From Spirochaetales bacterium (GTDB lineage: Bacteria > Spirochaetota > Leptospiria > Leptospirales > Leptonemataceae), in the NCBI GenBank assembly GCA_024233935.1, contig JACKOY010000002.1:408379-472378 (forward strand): a DNA stretch of 64,000 bases, read 5' to 3'. Every line of letters begins with the position of its first letter. Position 1 is the stretch's first letter. Made by a program: the position numbers and the translations under genes. The notes below the pieces were generated by a model. That model did not search any database. It had not been told where the DNA came from and worked only from the letters and a program-made list of their open reading frames with translations. This document shows positions 26,151-35,718 of the stretch, one piece after another.

Positions 26151-27296
26151 TCAGCCGGGACAACTTCCGTAGTACAGACGGTCCGAACCCAGCTCCAGGC
26201 TTCCATCGTACTCATGTTCCAGCATGAACTCGGGCGCCGGAACCGGTTCGTCGTCCGGCGCCGCCCCCAGCTCCCGGAGCGTGCGCTCCGAGCGCAACAG
26301 ATACAGTCGATCTCCAGAGCCGAGCTCTCGTTCGAGTGCGAGCAGAAGCCCGCTACCACCCTCGACCAGCACATCGTTCAGCCCCTCGGCCCCCAGCCGG
26401 GCGCGCAAACTCCCGGGAAATTCGGCCCCGGCCAGGTCTGGCAAATCCGCGCCGGGGCACATATATACGGCGCGGCCCCCGACCTGGTCTGTGATGCGCT
26501 CCTGCTCTTGTTCGTGCTCGGCCCGACCGGCGAATTCGGGCGGACTCAGAAAGATCCGCGCCGGTTGGTAGTCCCGTATGTCCAGCCCCGAAAAACCCAT
26601 GGCGAGCAGCTCATCCAAGAAGGGGTCTTTGGTCTTCATTTCATTGCGCAAAAAAACCGTCGCAGGGCGAAAATCCAAACGGGAACCATCCAGAACCAGG
26701 GTGCCAGGCCCCACCAGGACCGCATCCAGATGCGCCCGGAGAAGCTGCCCGAAGCTTAAAGCCCCGTCACGGGACAGAGTCAGACGCCGTCCGCGCACTC
26801 CAATGTAACCATCTGCGCTTACAGCAAGCTTCAAATGAAACCGCGGGCCCTGCCCCTTGAGGCGACGCAGATAGCCCCCCAAAAACGGTCCCGCGTTAAA
26901 CGAGGACGAACGACGCACCAGGCATCCGGCCTGTTCCAGCCTGGCGTGCCCACCCCGACCGGCCCCGGGATCCCGGGCATAATAAACGACCTCGCCGATG
27001 GCGGGCGTCTCCAGAATTCTCTCCGTGCAGGGCGGCGTGCGCCCCTGATGGGCGCAGGGCTCCAGGCTTACGTGGAGCACCGCGCTTCCTGGCGCCAGAC
27101 CCGATGGTAGGGACTCAATGGCGACGATTTCGGCGTGGCGACCTCCGGGTGGTTCGGTTGCGCCCGCGCCCAGTTGCTTCCCACTCTCACGGTCCACAAC
27201 AACACAGGCTACCGGAGGATTGGGGGCGGTGCGCCCCATGGCGATCAGGCTCTGATGGCCGAGCGCCCGGCGCAGTTGCGCTTCAGGCGCGACCAC
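26151..27296 (-). CDS. ribD: Bifunctional riboflavin biosynthesis deaminase/reductase
   Basis: A 381-residue cytosolic enzyme of riboflavin synthesis. The N-terminal deaminase domain (1-150) has the zinc site HAEIVAIE and PCAHQGRTPPCTERI. The C-terminal reductase domain (about 160-375) starts RFHLKLAVSADGYIG and ends near LVEGGSGLLLAL. It is encoded alone, with no ribE, ribA or ribH alongside. The GTG start at 27296 overlaps the secF end by 14 bp, so it is read from the sec transcript. Confidence 0.92.
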   Translation of the reverse strand: MVAPEAQLRRALGHQSLIAMGRTAPNPPVACVVVDRESGKQLGAGATEPPGGRHAEIVAIESLPSGLAPGSAVLHVSLEPCAHQGRTPPCTERILETPAIGEVVYYARDPGAGRGGHARLEQAGCLVRRSSSFNAGPFLGGYLRRLKGQGPRFHLKLAVSADGYIGVRGRRLTLSRDGALSFGQLLRAHLDAVLVGPGTLVLDGSRLDFRPATVFLRNEMKTKDPFLDELLAMGFSGLDIRDYQPARIFLSPPEFAGRAEHEQEQERITDQVGGRAVYMCPGADLPDLAGAEFPGSLRARLGAEGLNDVLVEGGSGLLLALERELGSGDRLYLLRSERTLRELGAAPDDEPVPAPEFMLEHEYDGSLELGSDRLYYGSCPG

Positions 27297-28263
27297 GACG
27301 GAACTGCTCGTAGATCTGAACCATGGGTGAGGCGATGAAGATCGAACTGTACGTGCCGATCACAATTCCGAAACCCAGCACCAGGGCAAATTCACGCAGG
27401 GACTCCACGCCGCCAATCAGAAGCGCAAGCACAGAAAGGAAAGTCAGAATCGAAGTGATGATTGTGCGAGAAAGCGTTTGCGTAATTGCCAGATCCACCG
27501 TGGCGCCCAGCGTTGCCTGCTGCCGGTCCTGCACATTCTCGCGGATACGATCGAAAATCACAATCGTATCGTTGATAGAGTAACCGATGATTGTCAACAC
27601 GGCGGCAACCAGCGGGATGTTCGGCTCCAGTTGAAAGACGCCTATAAACCCGATCGTCATCAAAACATCGTGCAGGAGAGCGAGCGAAGCGCCCAGAGCA
27701 AACGGGAAGTCAAAGCGAAACGTCAGATAAAGACCAATTACGACAATAGTGCCCAGAAGCAGATTGCGGGCAGTGTCCGAAAGATTCTCACCGTAGCTGG
27801 CGGCGATGGTCTCCCTTGCCACCACGCTGCTTGCGTCAATGCCCAATTCCGGTAGCAGGCGCGCTTCGATGTAATCGGCGACCGTCGAACTCAGACGCAG
27901 GGCCGGCGGCACCGGCTGGCCTTCACGTTCCAGGCGCCGTACCTCTGCCAGACGTTCCCGCTCACTCTGTTCGACAATCGCCGCGTATTGATCCCTTTCT
28001 ACGGGTCCCAGTTCCAGGTCGTAGGTGTTGGCGCGAACGTCGGTCTGACGAATCTGGAAATTCTCCAGTCCCGCCGCGTGCGCGGCTGCATCCAGTTCGT
28101 TGTGCCCTTGCCCGGAAGGCATCACCAGAGAAAGACGCACACCCCCGTCGAATGTGATCGAAGGCCGAAAGCCGCCGTGCACAACGAAGGTGGCGATCAG
28201 AAGCCCGGTGATTACAATCGCCGACAGGGCCAGAAAGAAATAACGGTACTTTGAGAAACTCAT
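27283..28263 (-). CDS. secF: Protein translocase subunit SecF
   Basis: A 326-residue inner-membrane protein of the SecDF complex, which uses the proton gradient to pull proteins out of SecYEG. The first membrane helix is followed by the SITFDGGVRLSLVMPSG periplasmic start. The C-terminal helices contain VVAAVLTIIGYSINDTIVIFDRIREN and ITSILTFLSVLALLIGG. The periplasmic loop is larger than in short SecF proteins, with Arg/Glu-rich helices. Its ATG overlaps the secD stop (ATGA). Confidence 0.95.
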   Translation of the reverse strand: MSFSKYRYFFLALSAIVITGLLIATFVVHGGFRPSITFDGGVRLSLVMPSGQGHNELDAAAHAAGLENFQIRQTDVRANTYDLELGPVERDQYAAIVEQSERERLAEVRRLEREGQPVPPALRLSSTVADYIEARLLPELGIDASSVVARETIAASYGENLSDTARNLLLGTIVVIGLYLTFRFDFPFALGASLALLHDVLMTIGFIGVFQLEPNIPLVAAVLTIIGYSINDTIVIFDRIRENVQDRQQATLGATVDLAITQTLSRTIITSILTFLSVLALLIGGVESLREFALVLGFGIVIGTYSSIFIASPMVQIYEQFRRGRA

Positions 28264-30203
28264 GCGGCCCTCTTCCGGCGCTCAAATCCCCAGCCTATCG
28301 AAAGCTTACGAACATTCACCAGATAGGTAAACCAGTCAAAGAGCAGATGAGATATGAACAATGACGTGAACATGGAGCTGACCAGACCAAAGAACAGGGT
28401 GATGGCGAAGCCCATGATCGGGCCGTCCTTGGGTATGTAGAGAATGACTGCGGCGATAAGAGTCGTAACGTTGGCGTCCAGGATAGTCCAGAACGAGGCC
28501 GCAAAGCCGCTTTCAATCGAAACCGTGGGTGATTTGCCGGCCCGTAAATCCTCTTTAATCTTTTCGAAGATGATGACATTCGCGTCGACGGCCATGCCCA
28601 CCGTGAGGATAACCCCGGCAAAACCCGGCAGGGTCAGCGTGAACTCCAACAGACTCATGATGGCCGCCATAATCAAAAGGTTCAGGAGCAGCGCGACCAC
28701 GGCCACAAAACCGGTCAGCCGGTAGTAGCCGATCATAAACAGAATCACGACCACAAAACCCAGAGCAATCGAAATGACGCCTTTGATAATCGACTCCTGA
28801 CCGAGGCTGGGTCCCACGTAGGAGACACTCAGCACAACAAGATCCAGAGGCAGGGCTCCTTCCCGTATTACGTTGGCCAGTTCAGTCGCTTCCTGGTTTG
28901 TAAATTCACCGGTAATCTGCCCACTGCCGCCGCAAATGGCGCCCTGGATCGTCGGATAACTGACAACCCGGTCGCCCCAGACGATCGCAAGCCGTTGCCC
29001 GATCGACTCCGAGCTGATGGCGCAGAACCGCTCGGCGCCGGCCTCGGTCAGTCCGAAGTGTACCTCGTACCAGGCGCTCTGCCCGACGCTCGCGCCGGCG
29101 TTACGCATGTCGTCGCCGTCCAGAATCGGCGGGCCCAGCACCAGAAACTCCCGCGGCAAAACCCGCGAACCCGGGTCATCGGGTGCCCGACGCCAGGAAA
29201 GAAACAAGCGGCCTTCCGCTTCTGTAATGCCGCTTCGTTCCCGCACCACCTTGAGTATGTCTTCTATATCACGCGGATCAACGCGTCCTTCCGAACGCGC
29301 ATACAATCGGTAAATCTCCTGCATGGCGCCGCGGTTGGCGTCCTCTTGATTGACACGCGCCGTGGCTTCGCTGTTGACGAGCCGGTATTCCACACGCACG
29401 GTATCGCGAATTTTTGAAAGCACACCGGTGGAGTTCGCAACGCCGGGCATATCCAGGCTGATGCTGTAGCTGTCTTCCTGGACGCGCATTTCGTTTTCTG
29501 TGAGATTTTGCGCGCTGAGCCGTTTGTCGATGACGCTTCGGGCCTGGCCGAGCAATTCCCGCTTCTTATCTTCCGTGAGGGCAAGCTCGCTTTGAATGAA
29601 TTGAATACGACCGCGCGTTTCTTCGCGTTCCTCTTCGCTCGACGCAGGCAGACTGAGCTGAGTCCGCAGTCTTTCCAGCTCCGGCCGGTACTTTTCTTCC
29701 AGCCGGGCGAGGTAGTGCTCGAAATCGGCCTGAAAGATGACGCGCATTCCACCCTGCAGGTCGAGGCCCAGTTTCACACGCAGATTCTTGTAATCGCGCC
29801 CGTTGAGAAATCCGAAGAAACGCTCAATCGGATGCGGCGCCAGGCCTGTGTGTTGATCGTCAATGACTTCGGGATAGGCCTGGACCAGTTCATTGACGCG
29901 CGCCGAGGTTATGAAACGTCCGGTCAGCACACATCGGTGCGTCTCCGGAATGTTCCCGGCGGCTTCCGGTACGCAGGTGCGTCGGGGGAAGAAGTAGCGC
30001 AGGCCGTTTTCCCGGTCCGAAAGAAAGTCACGCACAAACTCGGCCGGGATGGGTTCGCGCGTGCCGTCCTCCAGACGGCGTTCGGTCTTAAAGGCAATGA
30101 TAAGATCTTCTTCCAGCACGTTGGGCGCAAACACGAGCGCCGAAAGAAAGATGACGAGGAACGCCAGGCCAGTGCGGGCCAGTAGAGTTTGAAACTGAGA
30201 CAT
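28260..30203 (-). CDS. secD: Protein translocase subunit SecD
   Basis: A 647-residue inner-membrane partner of SecF. One N-terminal helix precedes a large periplasmic region with the SecD hallmark LKLGLDLQGGMRVIFQ-like segment (VKLGLDLQGGMRVIF). It includes a long charged coiled insert (about 165-215, EEEREETRG region) and the GQITGEFTNQEATELANVIR head-domain motif. Five C-terminal helices include VGMAVDANVIIFEKIKEDLR, with its conserved proton-relay Asp. It is preceded by the Pro/Glu-rich protein and yajC. Confidence 0.95.
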   Translation of the reverse strand: MSQFQTLLARTGLAFLVIFLSALVFAPNVLEEDLIIAFKTERRLEDGTREPIPAEFVRDFLSDRENGLRYFFPRRTCVPEAAGNIPETHRCVLTGRFITSARVNELVQAYPEVIDDQHTGLAPHPIERFFGFLNGRDYKNLRVKLGLDLQGGMRVIFQADFEHYLARLEEKYRPELERLRTQLSLPASSEEEREETRGRIQFIQSELALTEDKKRELLGQARSVIDKRLSAQNLTENEMRVQEDSYSISLDMPGVANSTGVLSKIRDTVRVEYRLVNSEATARVNQEDANRGAMQEIYRLYARSEGRVDPRDIEDILKVVRERSGITEAEGRLFLSWRRAPDDPGSRVLPREFLVLGPPILDGDDMRNAGASVGQSAWYEVHFGLTEAGAERFCAISSESIGQRLAIVWGDRVVSYPTIQGAICGGSGQITGEFTNQEATELANVIREGALPLDLVVLSVSYVGPSLGQESIIKGVISIALGFVVVILFMIGYYRLTGFVAVVALLLNLLIMAAIMSLLEFTLTLPGFAGVILTVGMAVDANVIIFEKIKEDLRAGKSPTVSIESGFAASFWTILDANVTTLIAAVILYIPKDGPIMGFAITLFFGLVSSMFTSLFISHLLFDWFTYLVNVRKLSIGWGFERRKRAA

Positions 30204-30208
30204 AGTTA

Positions 30209-30811
30209 TTATACCATCCGCCGCGGGCCGGCCCGAAGACGATAGATCACGAAAATCACAATCAGGGCGACGACCAAAAAGGCGTTCACCGCATAGGTAT
30301 TGTCCGTCAATTGGCGAATCCAGTCGAACCAGAGGTCCACAATTGATGGTCCTTCCGGTTCCGCGGGTTCGGTCTCTTCCGGCTCCGTCGTGACGCCGAC
30401 CTGATCCTGGTCCTCACGATGGGGCGGGTCGGCCAGAATCGGTTCAAAACCGGGTAGAATGCCGGATTCGAGATCGGGCAATTCGTTTATCATGCCGCCT
30501 TCTGCCGGGCTGCCAGGGCGCTCGGGCTCGGCTGCCGGTCTGGCCGGCGGAATGTTCTCGCGGGGAAGCACTTCCTGGGGTCGCGGCCGCTCCGGTGCGG
30601 GCGCCGGGGTGGGCTCAGGAGTCGGCGCGGGTTGTTCGCGCGGAGCCGGCTCCTGGCGCGGCTGCTCCGGCTCCACCGGGGTTTCCACCGGGGCGGGCTC
30701 AGCGGGAGCGGGAGCCGGCTCCTCCTCCTGGGCGAACATTGCAGTCCCCGCGAGAAAAAGGCAGGCCGGAATCGAAAGGCATCGGATTAGACGCTGGAAA
30801 CGTAAAGACAT
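30209..30811 (-). CDS. Pro/Glu-rich exported protein with C-terminal membrane anchor
   Basis: A 200-residue protein between yajC and secD, 5 bp before secD and 14 bp after yajC. A signal peptide (about 1-27, ending near AMFAQ) precedes a low-complexity Pro/Ala/Glu region (28-105), an acidic linker and one C-terminal membrane helix (AVNAFLVVALIVIFVIYRLR) with a short basic tail. The topology places the extended segment in the periplasm beside SecD. No family is recognised. A role as a SecDF/YajC accessory is inference from position only. Confidence 0.75.
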   Translation of the reverse strand: MSLRFQRLIRCLSIPACLFLAGTAMFAQEEEPAPAPAEPAPVETPVEPEQPRQEPAPREQPAPTPEPTPAPAPERPRPQEVLPRENIPPARPAAEPERPGSPAEGGMINELPDLESGILPGFEPILADPPHREDQDQVGVTTEPEETEPAEPEGPSIVDLWFDWIRQLTDNTYAVNAFLVVALIVIFVIYRLRAGPRRMV

Positions 30812-30825
30812 CGCGTACGATCGAA

Positions 30826-31245
30826 CTACTTCTTCGCCTCTCCGGTTTTGTCTTTGCTGGACGATCGGACTCCGCTTACGGCGGAACGCAGCATCTCAAT
30901 GCGCGTTCCGTCCCCCACATTGATCACGATCGTTTCTTCTTTTACGGAGGCAACTGTTCCGAGCATTCCGCTGGTTGTCAGGATCGGATCGCCCTTCTTC
31001 AGCTGGGACAGCATTTCCTTCTTGCGTTTCTCTTCTTTGCGTTGTGGTCGCAGTACGAAGAGCCACATGAAAATCGCCATCGCACCAATCATGATGAACA
31101 TGAAGGTGTTACCACCAAAGGGGCCGCCCTCGCCCTCCGGACGGATCCCCGGCTCCGCATCCGGACTGGAGGGAGCAATCGTCGTGCTCTCCGAAGATGC
31201 CGATTGTTGGGCCAGATAGCGCAGCCAGTTTGTCTCCCAGGTCAT
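30826..31245 (-). CDS. yajC: Preprotein translocase subunit YajC
   Basis: A 139-residue single-pass membrane protein of the SecDF-YajC complex. The family core follows an N-terminal helix (FMFIMIGAMAIFMWLFV): LRPQRKEEKRKKEMLSQLKK, then GDPILTTSGMLGTVASV and GTRIEMLRSAVSGV. A Ser/Pro/Glu-rich extension of about 45 residues precedes the helix and is longer than usual. It is first in the yajC-secD-secF unit. Confidence 0.94.
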   Translation of the reverse strand: MTWETNWLRYLAQQSASSESTTIAPSSPDAEPGIRPEGEGGPFGGNTFMFIMIGAMAIFMWLFVLRPQRKEEKRKKEMLSQLKKGDPILTTSGMLGTVASVKEETIVINVGDGTRIEMLRSAVSGVRSSSKDKTGEAKK

Positions 31246-31330
31246 GAAGGCAGATGTGTCAACCGCCCGTTGGCTGACAAGAACAAAGAGGGATTATGCC
31301 GTATTGGGCCGGTCGATAGCGTTGCAGCGC

Positions 31331-32335
31331 CTAGCGCACCCAGGCCGCGACGCTTCGCGCGCCTTCACCGGCCTTGAGCTGGTTCAGGCAGGTCCCGGCC
31401 GATTCGGCAAGATCCGGGCCCCGCAACATTGAGAAGAGCAGCGCCGCGTTCATGGCCACGGTCTGATTTTCGACTGCCTGGCCCCGGCCCTCCAGCACGG
31501 CCCGGGTCCGCATCAGAGCGTCGGCGCGATCTTGAACCCTGAGCCCGGCAGCCGGCAGGGGCTCGAAGCCGAAGTCAGCGGGCGTCAGCTCGCCTTCATC
31601 CACGAGGCGGCCGTTTTCAATACGCAGGAAGTGTGTCGTCTTCTCGGGGCTCACTTCATCGAGTCCCTCTTCGGAATGCACCACGTAGGCGCCCTTTCGG
31701 CGCAGGCCCGCCAGGGCCCGGGCAACCGGTTCCATAAAAGCGCGATCAAAGACACCCACCACCTGGTAAGAAATGGGCGCCGGATTGGTCAGCGGCCCCA
31801 ACAGATTAAAGACCGTGCGAACGCCCAGGGCACGGCGTATCGGTGCGGCATGCTTCATGGCCGGATGCCATTGGGGCGCAAACAGGAAGCACAGGCCGGT
31901 GCGTTCGAGTTGTTCGGCCACCTCGGCGTGTTCCATGTTCAGGGGCATGCCAAGCTCCTCAAATACGTCGGCCGAACCGGTCGTGCTCGAAACGGCCCGG
32001 TTGCCGTGTTTGGCGACCCGCAGCCCCAAAGACGAAAGTATTACGGCGCTCAGGGTGGATATGTTGAGGCTTCCGGCGCCGTCGCCACCCGTCCCGCAGG
32101 TGTCGCAGAGGTCCTCGGTACGGTCTCCCGGCCACTTGACGGCCGCGTGGCGCATGGCGCGGGCAAAGGCTTCGATTTCCGTAGCTGTTTCGCCTTTGAT
32201 GGCCAGTGCTGTAAGAATGGCCGCCGTGCGCGCTTCGCCCGCCTGGCCGGTCATGATCGATGTCATCGCCTGAGTGGCTTCCTCCGCGCTCAGATCGCTC
32301 TGAGCGAAGAGTTTTACAATGATATCCTGAAGCAT
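31331..32335 (-). CDS. trpD: Anthranilate phosphoribosyltransferase
   Basis: A 334-residue enzyme joining anthranilate and PRPP, the second committed step of tryptophan synthesis. Motifs are CDTCGTGGDGAGSLNISTLS (PRPP loop), VAKHGNRAVSSTTGSADV and the helical N-terminal domain. ATG 32335 has GAGGGG five bases upstream, and the frame upstream to 32482 overlaps pgsA and is rejected. Unusually, no other trp gene is present; it lies between pgsA and yajC in an envelope gene run. Confidence 0.93.
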   Translation of the reverse strand: MLQDIIVKLFAQSDLSAEEATQAMTSIMTGQAGEARTAAILTALAIKGETATEIEAFARAMRHAAVKWPGDRTEDLCDTCGTGGDGAGSLNISTLSAVILSSLGLRVAKHGNRAVSSTTGSADVFEELGMPLNMEHAEVAEQLERTGLCFLFAPQWHPAMKHAAPIRRALGVRTVFNLLGPLTNPAPISYQVVGVFDRAFMEPVARALAGLRRKGAYVVHSEEGLDEVSPEKTTHFLRIENGRLVDEGELTPADFGFEPLPAAGLRVQDRADALMRTRAVLEGRGQAVENQTVAMNAALLFSMLRGPDLAESAGTCLNQLKAGEGARSVAAWVR

Positions 32336-32342
32336 GGTCCCC

Positions 32343-33059
32343 TCACGAAGTGGAGGACGACATTGGGACCTTTCCGTACGGAGGCAACAATAACTTGTAG
32401 TTTGTGAACAGGTAACGGAGCCCGGAGATGATTGTGACGATCGTCGTGACCAGCATAAAGTAATACGGCAGGAAACTGGCAAGGGCGTAAGCCACGCTGT
32501 GATCGCGCGAACCGTTTATAAAGAGACCCAGGTTGTAGGCCGCCGTGTCCCAGGCGTACATTCCGACGTCCCGACCGGCGTAGTAGAAGGCGTTGATCTC
32601 CTGGCGTTCTCGCAGGGAAACAATTAAGAAGCTTACAATAATAACGCTGATCGCAAGCATCTGAAAAGCGGTCTTGACCTTTCCGAACACAGAAGTGCGC
32701 AGGCTCTGTCCTTTGCGAATGGCAAGCCAGCGCAAGAACGTGATGAACATATCACGTCCAATCACACAGGCCACCATCCACATCTCGATTTGTGCCGAGA
32801 GCAAAAGAAACGTCACAAAGGCCCCAATCACGAGAGCCTTGTCCGCCAGCGGGTCGAGAAATTTTCCCAGTTCCGTTTCCTGGCGATACTTACGGGCAAT
32901 ATATCCATCCACCAGATCTGTAATGGAAGCGGCCGCAAACAGGAAGAACGCAATCCAGCGGCTGTAGATGTCAGGCTGAGCCAGCAGGTAGATAAAGAAC
33001 GGGACCGAAGCAAGCCGCAGGGCCGTCAGCACGTTTGGTAAGTTCCATACAATCTTCAA
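32343..33059 (-). CDS. pgsA: CDP-diacylglycerol-glycerol-3-phosphate phosphatidyltransferase
   Basis: A 238-residue membrane enzyme making phosphatidylglycerophosphate, the precursor of phosphatidylglycerol. The CDP-alcohol phosphotransferase signature is intact: DLVDGYIARKYRQETELG then KFLDPLADK. There are about five helices, and the C-terminus is somewhat longer than the minimal family. The TTG start at 33059 overlaps the rimO stop (TTGA). Confidence 0.93.
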   Translation of the reverse strand: MKIVWNLPNVLTALRLASVPFFIYLLAQPDIYSRWIAFFLFAAASITDLVDGYIARKYRQETELGKFLDPLADKALVIGAFVTFLLLSAQIEMWMVACVIGRDMFITFLRWLAIRKGQSLRTSVFGKVKTAFQMLAISVIIVSFLIVSLRERQEINAFYYAGRDVGMYAWDTAAYNLGLFINGSRDHSVAYALASFLPYYFMLVTTIVTIISGLRYLFTNYKLLLPPYGKVPMSSSTS

Positions 33060-34405
33060 CCCTGGGCTCCTGAACTGGCAGACTGATGCGATTCAGCCCT
33101 ATCCGTGACCGATTCCACAATGCGCCCCGTCATATCATACTCGAAAAAGCCCGTAATTTCTACGGTACAAACCTCCCCGGCCTTCAGCCCGGGAGCGGCT
33201 GCATCGAGATACACCAATTCGTCCACCTCGGGCGCATCCTGAGCGCGGCGCACGATTGGCGCGCCTTCGGAGCTTTCGATCATCGCCTGAAACTGTCGGC
33301 CCACGCGCTCCAGATGGAGTTCATGAAGCACTTCGAGGTGCGCTTCCCGCACTGCATTCAGTCGGGCAGCTTTTTCCTCGCGCGGGATTGGATCGCCCCG
33401 GGCGAACCCAGGTGTGTCCTCTTCCTGGCTGTAGGCAAAGAGCGCCAGTTTTTCCGGCCGCACCTCGCGCACGAAGTCAATAACGGTCGCCACGTCGGAG
33501 TCCTCTTCGCCCGGGAAACCCAGAAGCAGGGAGGTTCGCACCTCCAGCTCCGGTCGCAGCGAACGCACACTCCCAAATAGGTCCACGAACTGCGCGTAGC
33601 TGCCGGATCGTCGCATGGCGCGCAGTACACGATCGGAAGCGTGCTGCACCGGGCTTTCGAGATACGGCACGACCCGGTCCAGGCCACGTTCGACAATGCC
33701 GCGCCAGATCTGAAGGGTGCGGGCATCGGGATACAGATACAAAAGCCGAATCCAGGTCAGCTCCGGAACCTGATGCAGCTCCGACAGAAGCGTCAGCAGA
33801 TTTTCGACCTTGCCCCCGTAACGATTGGTGTCCTGACTCACGAGATCGATTTCCCGCACACCGTCCGCCACGAGTTTGCGCACTTCTTCCAGAATCTCCA
33901 CGGACGGAATGTCGCGAAAAGCCCCCCGAAAAGTCGGAATGGCGCAAAAGGCGCAGCCGCGGTTGCATCCCTCGCTGATCTTGACCGGCGCCGCGGTCTG
34001 GCCCACCCGCAGAAATTCGCCAAAGCCTGCAAGCGCCACCGCTTCCGGTGCGCCAAAATGCTGGCTCAGCAGCTCCCCGGCCAGTTGATAGCGGCCGGTC
34101 CCAAAGGCAAAATCAACTTCGGGCAGCTCATCTTCGAGAACCCCCGCGTAGCGCTCGGCAAAGCAACCCACCAGAACAAGCTTCTGGCGTGGCCGCGATC
34201 GTTTCAGGCCGGCCGAGGAGAGTACGGTCTCGATGGTTTCCGCGCGCGCACTCTCCACAAAGGCGCAGGAATTGATCAGATGAAAGTCCGCGTCTTCAGC
34301 CACCGGCACCGGGCGATATCCGGCCCGCAGGAGGCTTCGCTCCATCTGTCGACTATCGGCCTGGTTTTTGGGACAACCGAGGGTTGTGATGAAATACGAA
34401 TTCAC
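33056..34405 (-). CDS. rimO: Ribosomal protein S12 methylthiotransferase RimO
   Basis: A 449-residue radical SAM enzyme that methylthiolates an Asp of ribosomal protein S12. The N-terminal UPF0004 domain begins YFITTLGCPKNQADSRQMER with its cluster-binding Cys. The radical SAM motif is EGCNRGCAFCAIPTFRG. The C-terminal TRAM domain ends near VEITGFFEYDMTGRI. The start is uncertain: GTG 34405 puts NSYF just after it, and TTG 34411 or 34462 are alternatives. The S12-type motif and length favour RimO over MiaB. Confidence 0.92.
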   Translation of the reverse strand: MNSYFITTLGCPKNQADSRQMERSLLRAGYRPVPVAEDADFHLINSCAFVESARAETIETVLSSAGLKRSRPRQKLVLVGCFAERYAGVLEDELPEVDFAFGTGRYQLAGELLSQHFGAPEAVALAGFGEFLRVGQTAAPVKISEGCNRGCAFCAIPTFRGAFRDIPSVEILEEVRKLVADGVREIDLVSQDTNRYGGKVENLLTLLSELHQVPELTWIRLLYLYPDARTLQIWRGIVERGLDRVVPYLESPVQHASDRVLRAMRRSGSYAQFVDLFGSVRSLRPELEVRTSLLLGFPGEEDSDVATVIDFVREVRPEKLALFAYSQEEDTPGFARGDPIPREEKAARLNAVREAHLEVLHELHLERVGRQFQAMIESSEGAPIVRRAQDAPEVDELVYLDAAAPGLKAGEVCTVEITGFFEYDMTGRIVESVTDRAESHQSASSGAQG

Positions 34406-34557
34406 ATTCAAATACCAGGCAATGCATGCAGGCTGGCGCGGGCCGACAATTGGTCCAATCAAAAAAAGGGCCCATGCATGAAAGCGTTGTTAGCAGGGGC
34501 AGGCCGCTAAGAACAACAACCTGCGCCACTACCTATGCAGAGCCGCGAGGGCGGCGG

Positions 34558-35682
34558 TCAGTACTGAACTTCCACCGCTTCCTGCACGTTGCTCTGGGTG
34601 GGGTCCAGCGGATCGGGCACGCGTCGGTATACGATCTTCACGATCTTACCCGGAGGTCCCGCGAGGCGCGCCGGCACTCCTTCACGAATGATGCGCACAC
34701 CGCCGCCGTTGCCGACCTTGATTTCAAGACGGTTGCGCGCTTCGAGAGTCAGGGTCTCGCCGGCGTGCTGGAAGCGGCCGGTAAAATAGGTGCCGTCCTG
34801 GTACCAGTCGATGTACGACTCACCCACAAATTCGAGCGTCACCTGGATCTCCTGAGCACGGGTAGCCGGGGTCGTAATCTCGTTGGTCTCCGGAGTGGGA
34901 CCGACGCCCGCGGCCAGCAGCGTTTCAAAATCGACCCGGGCCGAATAATCTTCCAGAACTCCAGGAGTGATGCGGATTTCACGCCGTAGTGCCTCCATGG
35001 ATTCGATCGACCGGTCTATCGTTACGGTCTCGCCGGGACGGGCCGTAAAAGAGTAATTGTACTTTTCATCAATGCGCATGTGGAATTCGCCCACGGCCGG
35101 GTCGCCAGGCTGAACGCGCGCCAGGCACAGTTTGATGATGTAATCGTCGGCCCGGAAACGCACCGTATTTGTCAGCGACAGGTTTTCACTTCGAGCAGGC
35201 GAGTTTTCCTGGGGCAGGTTGATGGGCATCACGGTCCGATCTTCGCAATAAGCTTCGGCGGTCTGGCCATCGTCCCCGCCCGATCCGAAGTCCCAGGAAA
35301 TCTGCGCGAGGCCATAGATCAAAGCCGAGAGCACGGCAATGCCCACGAGAGCAAAAATGGCGTTTCGGGGGATCGTCGGCAGCCGAAACTCGACCCGACG
35401 CCGGGGGTTGATGAGTTCTTTGAGAGGCGCCTGGCTCTGATCGATTTTCTGCCCGCGGTAAAGGTTCAGAAGATGATCGGTGTCCAGATTCAGGTATTCG
35501 GAATAGTTCCGCAAAAAGCCGAGCGCATAGGTTTCGCCTGGGAATTGGCTGAAGTCCTCTACTTCCAGCGCCTCAATGTAGCGCGGCGTCATATTGGTTT
35601 CGCGCGCGACCTCTTTGACTGTAAGCTTTTTGGCTTCGCGTGCTTCGCGCAATATCGCGCCAACTCGTTTTGAAAGTACCAT
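34558..35682 (-). CDS. RodZ-like cytoskeletal adaptor (HTH plus DUF4115)
   Basis: A 374-residue single-pass protein. An N-terminal helix-turn-helix (LREAREAKKLTVKEVARETN, then YIEALEVEDFSQFPGE) matches the RodZ/HTH_25 domain that binds MreB. One membrane helix (about 107-127) follows, then a periplasmic region ending in a DUF4115 domain (ESYIDWYQDGTYFTGRFQHAG). It probably links the elongasome to the cell wall. It lies between lolA and rimO. mreB itself is not in the window. Confidence 0.87.
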   Translation of the reverse strand: MVLSKRVGAILREAREAKKLTVKEVARETNMTPRYIEALEVEDFSQFPGETYALGFLRNYSEYLNLDTDHLLNLYRGQKIDQSQAPLKELINPRRRVEFRLPTIPRNAIFALVGIAVLSALIYGLAQISWDFGSGGDDGQTAEAYCEDRTVMPINLPQENSPARSENLSLTNTVRFRADDYIIKLCLARVQPGDPAVGEFHMRIDEKYNYSFTARPGETVTIDRSIESMEALRREIRITPGVLEDYSARVDFETLLAAGVGPTPETNEITTPATRAQEIQVTLEFVGESYIDWYQDGTYFTGRFQHAGETLTLEARNRLEIKVGNGGGVRIIREGVPARLAGPPGKIVKIVYRRVPDPLDPTQSNVQEAVEVQY

Positions 35683-35718
35683 AAATCTCTCTGGATTAAT
35701 CCGTGGGCAGGCCCCGGC

